DNA of 43,872 nt from positions 1-43,872 of the IMG/VR virus record IMGVR_UViG_3300020185_000092, one strand, 5' to 3'. Below the pieces are notes generated by a model. That model was not told where the DNA came from and ran no database searches. It saw only the letters and a list, made by a program, of their open reading frames with translations. The position numbers and the translations under genes are program-made. The first letter of the stretch is position 1. Each line of letters starts with the position of its first letter. Positions 14,867 through 21,522 of the stretch are shown here, piece by piece. The DNA comes from a virus.

Positions 14867-16504
14867 CTATGTCGGTGGAATATCTAGTACAAAGAAGTCA
14901 CAACCTGTAGTAACAAGTGCCGGCCCTCCACCTGAAACGCGTTTACCTGTGAAAAAGATATCACTCTTCTCACCGACACGCAGAAATGTCGTAAGAGGGA
15001 AGGTGGAAGCACCTTCAAAGTCACTTAGGGACCACTCTTCTTTGTGCGATCCAAATGGAGATGTAACTATATCCGCTTCGCAGTATTGATATAGTTTTAA
15101 ATCCGCACTATTGCCTTGGCCGACTGAGGCATAAATGCTTGTAATATAGACCTCTTTGCCTGCTGGAACTGTGAAAATAGCTGATTTTAGTAGGCCCTGT
15201 CCCACAGACACGACACCCATGATAGCTCCACCAGTCAGCTCAAAGGTTATGACTCCAGTGTTTTTACCATGATATGTTCCGGTTGTTAAAACTTGTGCCT
15301 CATTAAGTCGGAAACAGTTAGCGACCGTGAGAGTAGAAACGCCTGTTCCTGCTAATGTTAATGTCTCCGTGACTTCATTTAGGTTCTCATCAAGGAAGGT
15401 TACTTCTACAGTTCTAGCGCCTGATCCTGCTGCCGTATCATTAGTGTTCCCTCCAGCTTTAACACGTAGTTTCTGGTTCTTTATTTGGTTCGGAATCCAT
15501 TTTGTTGAATAAGGCCAGATAGTTTCTTCTACGGTTCCTACAGTTTCATTAGTACCATAAATTCTCCCACTCTTTTCATAAGCAAGGAGCCCTACATTTC
15601 TCTCAGTATTGTAATCCGAGACTGATCGTACTAAACGAACATCTTCGTTTCCGGTAAGTATCTGGTTTGTGGTTGCAGTTAGATCAATGTGAGCAGTCTG
15701 CATAAATGTTTGCAAGGAGAATGTAGTCTGAGCGATACTATTGTTTTCATACTTGACCCTAAAGTACTTGGCCGCAACACCTACCGTTCTAGGGCTAGCA
15801 ACCGCTAAATCTAAAATATGAGACCTAATACCAAGCCCTGTTGCCGGTGAAGTAGCATCATGGGAAAACTCTATAGATATCCAGCCTGTTTGTTCCGATA
15901 CCTCTCCTGTTACAGATGTGGTGATGCCTAGGTATCCATCGGTTTCGACCCAAGAACCAACGAATTCCTCCATTGAACCCAATGGTGTAATAGTACTATT
16001 GAGTGGTTCAAATCCAGACTTACGATCATTGACGAACTCGTTGCTTGGGTTCTTTCCGGCAGTTACGGCTCTTACACCTATGATGGGTGTATTTCCATCC
16101 ATATAACTATCTACAGTATATGAGGTACCAAGAGTTCCGTTTGTCGAGAATGTAGTCTGAAGTGAAAATGTACCTCCCACTTGTGTAGTGGTCCCGTTGA
16201 TATAGGTCACCCTAACGAACGCTTCTACGCGCCTGAATGTTATGGGATAGAAGAATGTTGCATCTGTAATAATGTATTCAACGTATGATGACGTAATGCC
16301 TCCGTCAGTGGAGGTCTCAATTCTTAGAGTACCGTCTGTAGCCGTATCGGATTGAATAGATACTTCAATCATATTATATGCTACCACATCCTCCCAAGAA
16401 GACCCGACAAATGTAGCGCTAGCGGCTAGAGGAGTTGTGGTACTATTTTCTGTGCTTATTGAATTTGCTGAAATAGCACCAATTCCTGAGTGTGAATAAC
16501 CCAC
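14867..16504 (-). CDS. Virion/tail-associated beta-rich protein with a duplicated domain (545 aa)
   Basis: Start is GTG 16504, overlapping the upstream stop as TAGTG. The product starts MGYSHSGIGAIS. Two related domains lie in tandem: residues about 22-125 (TPLAASATFVGSSWEDV..YNMIEVSIQSD..AFVRVTYINGTT..FSLQTTF) and about 172-270 (TPLGSMEEFVGSWVETDGY..GWISIEFSHD..KYFRVKYENNSI..FSLQTFM). The C-terminal half is beta-rich (RTVEVTFLDENLNEVTETL, KEVYITSIYASVGQG). Similar proteins occur in phage tails, from memory, but no specific function can be named. Context is the adhesin cassette region. Confidence 0.8.
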   Translation of the reverse strand: MGYSHSGIGAISANSISTENSTTTPLAASATFVGSSWEDVVAYNMIEVSIQSDTATDGTLRIETSTDGGITSSYVEYIITDATFFYPITFRRVEAFVRVTYINGTTTQVGGTFSLQTTFSTNGTLGTSYTVDSYMDGNTPIIGVRAVTAGKNPSNEFVNDRKSGFEPLNSTITPLGSMEEFVGSWVETDGYLGITTSVTGEVSEQTGWISIEFSHDATSPATGLGIRSHILDLAVASPRTVGVAAKYFRVKYENNSIAQTTFSLQTFMQTAHIDLTATTNQILTGNEDVRLVRSVSDYNTERNVGLLAYEKSGRIYGTNETVGTVEETIWPYSTKWIPNQIKNQKLRVKAGGNTNDTAAGSGARTVEVTFLDENLNEVTETLTLAGTGVSTLTVANCFRLNEAQVLTTGTYHGKNTGVITFELTGGAIMGVVSVGQGLLKSAIFTVPAGKEVYITSIYASVGQGNSADLKLYQYCEADIVTSPFGSHKEEWSLSDFEGASTFPLTTFLRVGEKSDIFFTGKRVSGGGPALVTTGCDFFVLDIPPT

Positions 16505-16890
16505 TATCCCACTCCTGCGGATCCAGACCAGTTGGAGGGCAATCTATTAGAACTAATACCAGTTAATCCTGCTGCAATTGTAGCAGTACCAGCAGCCGCT
16601 GTTGATAGTAAAAATACTGCAGAAACTTTCCAATCTCCAGAGTATGACTCCGAAGCAGCAAGCTCAATATAATTTACACCAGCAATTCCTAGAGCCGAGA
16701 ATCCAAATTTAATAGGAATAGCAGATGTGTTTTTAATCGTAATGAAGCGAGTAACTGACTCAAAAGATACTTCCAGTGCAGCAGCGCTTGAGGTAGGTAC
16801 TACTAGTCCGGAAGCGATATATGGACGAGCAGAAGCTTGGTATGAACCAACATGGCCTAGACCATGAGTGTAATTTAAATTAGCAGACAT
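16504..16890 (-). CDS. Cassette C first gene: 128-aa structural protein, full-length form of leaders A and B
   Basis: Starts MSANLNYTHGLGHVGSYQ at ATG 16890 with GAGG about 7-9 bp upstream. The body is a compact beta-sandwich-like sequence (FESVTRFITIKNTSAIPIKFGFSALG, YIELAASESYSGDWKVSAVFLLS, AGTATIAAGLTG). It ends WSGSAGVG and overlaps the next gene by TAGTG. The layout (a beta barrel with an Asn/Thr-rich surface) suggests a small virion decoration or fibre-base protein, which is inference. It is the only intact member of a three-copy family in this window. Confidence 0.8.
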   Translation of the reverse strand: MSANLNYTHGLGHVGSYQASARPYIASGLVVPTSSAAALEVSFESVTRFITIKNTSAIPIKFGFSALGIAGVNYIELAASESYSGDWKVSAVFLLSTAAAGTATIAAGLTGISSNRLPSNWSGSAGVG

Positions 16891-16916
16891 TTTTTATCCT
16901 CACAAATGTTTTTATA

Positions 16917-16924
16917 ATAAATAG
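16917..16924 (-). promoter_or_regulatory. Late promoter-like box of cassette C
   Basis: Minus strand ACTATTTATTATAAAA, 26 bp before ATG 16890 and preceded by GTTCAGAATGATTA. It is nearly identical to cassette A over roughly 100 bp. Confidence 0.5.
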
Positions 16925-16952
16925 TAATATATAATCATTCTGAACCAATACT

Positions 16953-16985
16953 AAAAAAAAACAACCAACAGGTATCTGCTGGTTG
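16953..16985 (-). terminator. Strong rho-independent terminator after the tandem nucleotidyltransferases
   Basis: Arms 16976-16985 and 16962-16971 form a 10-bp stem (CAACCAGCAG with CTGTTGGTTG) with a 4-nt loop and nine T afterwards on the minus strand. It ends the transcript of the gene stopping at 16997 and separates it from the fibre cassettes. Confidence 0.9.
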
Positions 16986-16996
16986 CCTATAATGCT

Positions 16997-17824
16997 TTAC
17001 TGTAGTATTTTGGGAACTATATCCTTGGATATTTTTAAAATACCTTTGTATATTTTAATAACCTCTTCGTACTCTTCCTCTGTGGAGCTTGTCTTGAGCC
17101 AATAGTGCAAAGATTCGAAAGAGAATGTATCCTCGATATGCATAGAGTCATACAGCTCCGATAATAGCTCTAGAGCGTCTTCTACTGTGTCGACAGTCCA
17201 AATAGATGTCTTCTTCTCTTTGATGCCGTGAGCGTGACTGAAGGTGTGATTCTTCGCAGATAAGCAAGCAATCATAAACTGTGTTCTATGTAATCCTTTC
17301 AAACCACTCTCTCCGTGAGAATAATAAGCCCACTCAAGCCAGTCAATGTTCCCCACTACCCAATCAATCTGCACTGATTGTTCTGTTTGGCCATGCTCAT
17401 CATGTTGTTGGAATAGTGTGAACATAGTTCCCGGACCTACCTTCTTTAGGTCGACCTGCACTCCATTATCGCAAAGCTTCTTAGCAATCAGAGTAAGCAA
17501 TGCTCGAACCTTGCACATTTCCGTAGTTGCTGTTCTTGCTCTTTTCTCTATCTTATGGAATGCTGTTAGCCAATCTTCATACTCAAACCCCCATTTCTTT
17601 ATCTCTGCTTCTGTGAAAGATCTAACTAGGTGTGTTCTATCTATCGCCAAGTCTATATCCCCTGAGCTTGGAGTTTTCCCAGTAGAACCTACAGGACGAA
17701 GGAATGTGAGTGACCATGCTTTCATAGGAAATATCCTTCCTAACTCTTGCGTATATGCTGCTATCGTTGTATTCACACGAGCTAGAGGAATTCTAGATGT
17801 GTTTTCAAAAATGTTGCCTCCCAT
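16997..17824 (-). CDS. Pol-beta-type nucleotidyltransferase, second of a tandem pair (275 aa)
   Basis: Residues 45-62 (VGSTGKTPSSGDIDLAID) are the G-S...D-x-D signature of the nucleotidyltransferase superfamily, with D56 and D58 as metal ligands. A third carboxylate is likely D154 in VQIDWVVG. The C-terminal half is helical. The start MGGNIFENTSRI at ATG 17824 has AGGAGG upstream. It follows the other nucleotidyltransferase by 14 bp, in the same transcript, and is followed by a strong terminator. The acceptor is unknown. Members of this superfamily modify tRNA, proteins or small molecules. MGGN...TSRI-type proteins recur in T4-like marine phages, from memory. Confidence 0.85.
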   Translation of the reverse strand: MGGNIFENTSRIPLARVNTTIAAYTQELGRIFPMKAWSLTFLRPVGSTGKTPSSGDIDLAIDRTHLVRSFTEAEIKKWGFEYEDWLTAFHKIEKRARTATTEMCKVRALLTLIAKKLCDNGVQVDLKKVGPGTMFTLFQQHDEHGQTEQSVQIDWVVGNIDWLEWAYYSHGESGLKGLHRTQFMIACLSAKNHTFSHAHGIKEKKTSIWTVDTVEDALELLSELYDSMHIEDTFSFESLHYWLKTSSTEEEYEEVIKIYKGILKISKDIVPKILQ

Positions 17825-17838
17825 TGGGGCCTCCTAGT

Positions 17839-18687
17839 TTATTTGTTAATTAGTAGAGTTTCCATAAGCTTGACGGACTCTTCTTTTTCTTTAGCCTTCG
17901 GTGTTCCAATCTCTCCGCTTTTAACGGTCACTTGAGATTTGAATAGTCCTACAATCCTAGACAAAGATCTTATATTTGTTATATTTTTCCTTACTTGTTC
18001 AACAAGGTCTTCGAATGAGAGATCCCAATCATAGTCTGGAGTTATCAATTCAACCTTATCCCAGTTCATTGTTGTGGATAGAATTTTCCTACTTGATTCA
18101 ACTAGACTTCCAGACTTCATCTCTAGGGACACTTCCCTTAGTTGAAGCTGTTTTGAGCTTATTACGAACTCTAGTTCGGCATCAGAAGGGCGGAGAAGCC
18201 CAAAGTATGAATAACCCTTCTCAAACAATGATGTTCTAACAACTCCGGCTAGCAAACCTTGTTTGGGAGCAGGGAGATCTAAGAATCGCTTCTTATACTC
18301 TACCTCTTCTGGGCTCAGAGCAATTATGTTATCAATCTGTACTGTCCCTTCCGGCTGAGGAAAGCTTACGGTAACGATCTCTCCACTATTGTAAGATTTC
18401 CTTCCCCTATATTTATCAGATGAAAATGGAATTATAACATCATCTGATAGTGATCCAAAGTGCTTTACTAAACTTTTCTTTAGATCTTTCTTGTTATCAT
18501 TGGATCTGAACTGGACTATTAAGTCCATATCTCCAAAATCTGCTTTGCTTTGATTTGACTCGAAGGATCCACTAACGCTAACGCTGATGAATCCCGGTAT
18601 CTTCTCTAACACTTCTTTTCTATAAATGTTTAATACACTTACGAAATCTTTTCTATTGATCCTATTGGATCCAGAAACTCCCGACAT
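17839..18687 (-). CDS. Pol-beta-type nucleotidyltransferase, first of a tandem pair (282 aa)
   Basis: VSVSGSFESNQSKADFGDMD covers residues 36-55, with G40-S41 and D53-x-D55. TVQIDN supplies a third Asp at 119. The order of strands and motifs matches the nucleotidyltransferase fold. The C-terminal half may be a helical substrate-binding domain. It shares little sequence with the next gene beyond the catalytic pattern, so the two are probably not recent duplicates. It is transcribed from a well-formed sigma70-like promoter 28 bp upstream, which suggests early or middle expression. Substrate unknown. Confidence 0.85.
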   Translation of the reverse strand: MSGVSGSNRINRKDFVSVLNIYRKEVLEKIPGFISVSVSGSFESNQSKADFGDMDLIVQFRSNDNKKDLKKSLVKHFGSLSDDVIIPFSSDKYRGRKSYNSGEIVTVSFPQPEGTVQIDNIIALSPEEVEYKKRFLDLPAPKQGLLAGVVRTSLFEKGYSYFGLLRPSDAELEFVISSKQLQLREVSLEMKSGSLVESSRKILSTTMNWDKVELITPDYDWDLSFEDLVEQVRKNITNIRSLSRIVGLFKSQVTVKSGEIGTPKAKEKEESVKLMETLLINK

Positions 18688-18714
18688 ATCACTCTCCTTT
18701 GTTTTGTTATTTTA

Positions 18715-18743
18715 AACATAACAATGTTAAGCCTAGTTGTCAA
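18715..18743 (-). promoter_or_regulatory. Sigma70-like promoter for the tandem nucleotidyltransferases
   Basis: Minus strand TTGACA (18738-18743), 17 bp, TATGTT (18715-18720), upstream of ATG 18687 which has a GGAGA Shine-Dalgarno site. Confidence 0.8.
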
Positions 18744-18761
18744 GTTGTTTTAGTAAGTTTA

Positions 18762-19697
18762 TTAAATATTCTCCAGTTCCTTCTGGAAGAAATACATATC
18801 TCCCTCGATCTTATTTGCATCAAGAAGTCTTGCATTAAATTCTCTATTTCCCATTGAACTAACATCTTTATCATCGATTGGTACCATGCTAACTTCAACA
18901 TCATACTTCAATAAAGACTTGATAATCCAGTCTGACTTGCTTTCGGCATCCTGATCGAGAGCCATGAACACAGGTGTATCGTGCATAGCTATCGCTTGGA
19001 ATAGTCTAGATTTCTCCCTTAGCGTCGAGCCTAGGATTGGTATCGTGTTCTCGTTCGAAGCAATAGCATCAAAGGCTCCCTCGACAATGATGATTGGTTC
19101 ATCCCAATCAATATTAAGTTCGTTGAATATGATGTCTCTATCGATGCGAGGATTTAGATACTTAAGGCTATGCCCGACATAACTCCTAGCAATGAAATAA
19201 TTAAGATCCCCTTCCACGTCAAACGATGGTATGATGATTCTTCCTCCATAACGGCCCTCCTTACAGTAACCAATCTTCCATTTAAGGATATCTCTCCTAC
19301 CTATACCTCTGGAGGATAAGTAGCGAAATGCATATGAAGATCCTCGAGGCAAGTCCTTATTGCATAAAGAGATGAACTCTTTAGGCATATCAGGAATCAT
19401 CTTCTCTTCTATGTTATTATATTCTTTGAACAATTCATCGAAGTCAGATAGATTGACCAACCCTTGAAGTTCTCTGTATTTTTCTTTCTGTTGGTATGTT
19501 CCGAATTTCCGAACGATGCGGTAAATGTTTTTACCCCTCTCGTCACAAACCCAGCAATGATAGCCCATTTTGAAGTTTATTGCGAATTTCTTTTTATGAT
19601 GATTACAATAAGGACAGGTGAAATAATATTCGTCCTGTCCTTTTTTACTTGGATATCCCAAGATTTGTGTTAAAATTCTTACCTTATCTGCTTCCAT
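18762..19697 (-). CDS. DNA primase (zinc-binding and Toprim domains; 311 aa)
   Basis: Synthesises RNA primers for lagging-strand replication. The start is placed at ATG 19697, with AGGAGG eight bases upstream. A longer frame to 19781 would run back across the promoter and into the homing endonuclease gene. The zinc-binding domain has C28, C31, C48 and C51 (CPYC...HCWVC). The Toprim domain shows IIIVEGAFDAI (E206) and FMALDQD (D248, D250). The middle motif YGGRIIIPSFD is the RNA-polymerase domain signature of DnaG-like/gp61-like primases. No helicase domain is attached, so the partner helicase must lie elsewhere. A decayed copy of the 5' end lies upstream at 20516-20656. Confidence 0.93.
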   Translation of the reverse strand: MEADKVRILTQILGYPSKKGQDEYYFTCPYCNHHKKKFAINFKMGYHCWVCDERGKNIYRIVRKFGTYQQKEKYRELQGLVNLSDFDELFKEYNNIEEKMIPDMPKEFISLCNKDLPRGSSYAFRYLSSRGIGRRDILKWKIGYCKEGRYGGRIIIPSFDVEGDLNYFIARSYVGHSLKYLNPRIDRDIIFNELNIDWDEPIIIVEGAFDAIASNENTIPILGSTLREKSRLFQAIAMHDTPVFMALDQDAESKSDWIIKSLLKYDVEVSMVPIDDKDVSSMGNREFNARLLDANKIEGDMYFFQKELENI

Positions 19698-19716
19698 AAT
19701 TGTCCTCCTTTTATAT

Positions 19717-19745
19717 AAGATAACCCGAACAACAATACTTGTCAA
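19717..19745 (-). promoter_or_regulatory. Sigma70-like promoter for the primase
   Basis: Minus strand TTGACA (19740-19745), 17 bp, TATCTT (19717-19722), 20 bp before ATG 19697. It begins within 10 bp of the homing endonuclease stop, so the primase keeps an independent promoter. Confidence 0.82.
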
Positions 19746-19752
19746 ATAGAAA

Positions 19753-20316
19753 TTAGTAATTAAATCTTTCTGCTCTCTCAATTGCCCTTGTTATCGTTGT
19801 TGGATGAACTCCAATTTCTTTTGCGATGGAACATTTACTTTCCCCCGCCTTCCACCTATCTTTAAAGGAAGCCTCTTGTTCGTCTGAAAACCTTTTGTTT
19901 GCCTTGCTTATCTTTCTTCGCCACTCTTCGCTAACCGGTTTTCCATAGTGAGGGTGGTTTTCTCCGGATAGTTTTTCAGATAAAAGTTGTTTGACTTCTT
20001 CTGTGTGATTCAACCCAGCCATAGGTGAGCCGGCAACCTTACTAATGTTGTAGATGTCTTGGTGTCCACCAAAAGCTTTATCGAGATATTCTTGCTCTCT
20101 TATGAGAAGTTTTGACTTACTAACTTCCTCAAGTATCACAAACTCAAATTGACTTTCGCCATGTTTGTCGTAAGAGTTTTGGAGATGGATGTTTGCGTGA
20201 GTTCCACTTCTCAAATTTGATTTGTGATGCCTCCACCTTCTTTTAATGTTGTTTGAAGATCCAATGTAAAATTTTCCATTGACCTTATTTGTTATTTTGT
20301 AAATTCCCAAGTTCAT
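19753..20316 (-). CDS. GIY-YIG homing endonuclease (Seg-like, 187 aa)
   Basis: The N-terminus GIYKITNKVNGKFYIGSSNN carries both halves of the GIY-YIG motif, followed by the family Arg-rich helix and a catalytic Glu candidate in LIREQEYLD. Residues about 103-145 (HTEEVKQLLSEKLSGENHP..GKPVSEEWRRKIS) are NUMOD3-type DNA-contact repeats. The last 35 residues (CSIAKEIGVHPTTITRAIER) are a helix-turn-helix. Such freestanding endonucleases cut related genomes lacking the element and spread by repair. ATG 20316 lies inside the end of the RHH ORF (32-bp overlap). The gene sits exactly between a broken primase 5' fragment and the intact primase. Confidence 0.94.
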   Translation of the reverse strand: MNLGIYKITNKVNGKFYIGSSNNIKRRWRHHKSNLRSGTHANIHLQNSYDKHGESQFEFVILEEVSKSKLLIREQEYLDKAFGGHQDIYNISKVAGSPMAGLNHTEEVKQLLSEKLSGENHPHYGKPVSEEWRRKISKANKRFSDEQEASFKDRWKAGESKCSIAKEIGVHPTTITRAIERAERFNY

Positions 20317-20452
20317 CTTGGCTATCCTCCATTAGCTTGGAGTTAATCAAGTTCTCAACAAATTTTCCAACCTTGAGACCTCTTTCCTTACAATGGTTCT
20401 TAAGTTTTTCGTGGGTCTCTTCGTTGATTTTGAGATTTTTTAAATTAGACAT
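20285..20452 (-). CDS. Small ribbon-helix-helix-like protein accompanying the homing endonuclease (55 aa)
   Basis: ATG 20452 has AGGAG seven bases upstream. The protein MSNLKNLKINEETHEKLKNH continues with CKERGLKVGKFVENLINSKL, matching the strand-helix-helix pattern of Arc/MetJ-type repressors (strand LKNLKI, helix ETHEKLKNHCKER, turn GLKVG, helix KFVENLINSKL). It overlaps the endonuclease start by 32 bp, so translation is likely linked. A plausible role is controlling expression of the homing endonuclease, by analogy with other small DNA-binding partners of mobile genes. It could alternatively be a phage regulator captured by the element. Confidence 0.75.
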   Translation of the reverse strand: MSNLKNLKINEETHEKLKNHCKERGLKVGKFVENLINSKLMEDSQDELGNLQNNK

Positions 20453-20515
20453 GATTGCTCCTTTTAACCTAAATAGTCTCTAAAAGATAAAAAAGGATAA
20501 AAAAAGATAAGTTTA

Positions 20516-20656
20516 TTAAACGAATCCATTTGTGAAGTTAATCGAAAACTTCTTCTTGTGATGGTCGCAATATGGGCAGTGATATAAATATTCATTGCCG
20601 CTCTGATAATATGAACCCAGTATTTGAGTTACGATTCTCTTTTTGTCTTCAAACAT
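20516..20656 (-). pseudogene. Truncated, divergent 5' fragment of a primase gene (46 codons)
   Basis: ATG 20656 with GGGAGG upstream encodes MFEDKKRIVTQILG.. and CPYCDHHKKKFSINF, aligned residue by residue with MEADKVRILTQILG.. and CPYCNHHKKKFAINF of the intact primase. Similarity stops at AACTTCA-AAATGG, after which an extra base shifts the frame to a stop at 20516. Many third positions differ from the intact gene, so this is not a recent duplicate. It looks like a remnant of another phage primase brought in with the neighbouring homing endonuclease, or left when that element inserted. It retains its own sigma70-like promoter. Confidence 0.85.
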
Positions 20657-20674
20657 AAATCCTCCCTTTTCTTT

Positions 20675-20703
20675 ATTCTAACAAGGTGGGAGGGTTTAGT
20701 CAA
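20675..20703 (-). promoter_or_regulatory. Sigma70-like promoter upstream of the primase fragment and homing element
   Basis: Minus strand TTGACT (20698-20703), 17 bp, TAGAAT (20675-20680). It would transcribe the primase remnant, the RHH gene and the GIY-YIG gene. Confidence 0.8.
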
Positions 20704-20723
20704 GTTTTTTTTAATAATAAGTA

Positions 20724-20864
20724 TTACTTTTCTTCTTCTTCGCCCTTTTCGGCATCTAGAGATTCCTCAAGCTCTTCTTCTGAACTTTCATCTTCCATTT
20801 CGCCTTTCATTGTTTCGATTTCTTCTTTGATGATTCGCTTCAGAGTTTCTTTTGTAAGTTTCAT
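20724..20864 (-). CDS. 46-aa very acidic protein with MKLTK N-terminal tag
   Basis: ATG 20864 with AGGAGG seven bases upstream, too short for routine ORF calling. It encodes MKLTKETLKRIIKEEIETMK and then an almost wholly acidic tail (EDESSEEELEES..EEEEK). The first 15 residues match those of the next upstream gene (MKLTKRQLKRIIREE). The regular codon frame, strong ribosome site and shared N-terminus support a real gene. Function unknown. Acidic peptides of this kind could mimic DNA or act as assembly tags. Confidence 0.72.
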   Translation of the reverse strand: MKLTKETLKRIIKEEIETMKGEMEDESSEEELEESLDAEKGEEEEK

Positions 20865-20900
20865 TTTATTCCTCCTATTTGTTATAAAATTTCTAGATAT

Positions 20901-21152
20901 TTAGACAGGCACTCTTTCCATTGTATGCCAAACATCTTCAGCCTCTTGGTAAGAATATCCGTTTTCATATGCCCAATCCATGAAGTTATCCCGTGCTTGA
21001 GGTAGGCCAGCATTGTATCTCTCAACCTGTTCCATAGCCATAAGCTCTAATTCGCTATGCGTGGAATAGCTTTCCTTGATAAGCCCTTTACGTTTTAAAA
21101 TAGAGTATTCTTCTCTGATAATTCTTTTTAATTGTCTTTTTGTAAGTTTCAT
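20901..21152 (-). CDS. 83-aa protein with MKLTKRQLKRIIREE N-terminal tag
   Basis: The start is ATG 21152 with GGAG six bases upstream. A GTG four codons earlier lacks a ribosome site. After the basic amphipathic tag comes YSILKRKGLIKES and a helical domain (HSELELMAMEQVERYNAGLP, DWAYENGYSYQEAEDVWHTM). No enzyme motif seen. Small phage proteins opening MKITKRQLRRIIRE or close variants are common in marine T4-like phages in my memory, without a settled function. Confidence 0.8.
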   Translation of the reverse strand: MKLTKRQLKRIIREEYSILKRKGLIKESYSTHSELELMAMEQVERYNAGLPQARDNFMDWAYENGYSYQEAEDVWHTMERVPV

Positions 21153-21220
21153 TTTATTCTCCACAGAATTGATCCCCTACTTTAGATTCTTGATAAAAAG
21201 ATATTAAGGGAACTTGTATG

Positions 21221-21228
21221 ATAAATAG
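21221..21228 (-). promoter_or_regulatory. CTATTTAT box upstream of the 83-aa gene
   Basis: Minus strand CTATTTATCATACAAG, 68 bp before ATG 21152 and 25 bp after the end of the preceding gene. It could give late expression of the MKLTK-tagged genes. Spacing is longer than in the fibre cassettes. Confidence 0.3.
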
Positions 21229-21253
21229 TTACGAAACTCCTTTGGGGCCATTA

Positions 21254-21520
21254 TTAAATTCCCAACACATCATATGTTTTTTCAAAGATATCTCTCCTAC
21301 AAAGATGGAACTCCCCATTGACTCCTTTAATTATATAGTCCCCAACTCTTCCGGTCATAGCTCCTTCTATCGTAGGGATAAGAACATTAGCACATACTAG
21401 CGTCTTTAAGTGAAGATGTAAGAATATAATCTTCGGACAGAACTCTTTGAGCTCCTTTGTTTTTAATCCCACAAATTGAACATATTCAATAACTATGGGT
21501 TTTCTTCTTGCTTTAGGCAT
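21254..21520 (-). CDS. Conserved small phage protein of unknown function (88 aa)
   Basis: Starts MPKARRKPIVIEYVQF and ends with GDYIIKGVNGEFHLCRRDIFEKTYDVLG, a C-terminal signature (GDYI-x-G-V-x-GE...C-x-x-DIF-x-x-TY) that I recognise from many unrelated phage and prophage proteins with no known function. The middle (TLVCANVLIPTIEGAM) is hydrophobic and beta-rich. ATG 21520 lies 2 bp after the RNA ligase stop, so it is part of the 23103-20724 operon. Confidence 0.85.
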   Translation of the reverse strand: MPKARRKPIVIEYVQFVGLKTKELKEFCPKIIFLHLHLKTLVCANVLIPTIEGAMTGRVGDYIIKGVNGEFHLCRRDIFEKTYDVLGI

Positions 21521-21522
21521 TC

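Noticed and set aside
19698-19781. Longer primase start 28 codons upstream
   Set aside because: It would translate through the promoter and into the end of the endonuclease gene. AGGAGG before ATG 19697 decides the start.
19753-20656. Group I intron with intronic GIY-YIG ORF in the primase gene
   Set aside because: The downstream primase has its own promoter, ribosome site and complete N-terminus, so there is no 3' exon to splice to the fragment.
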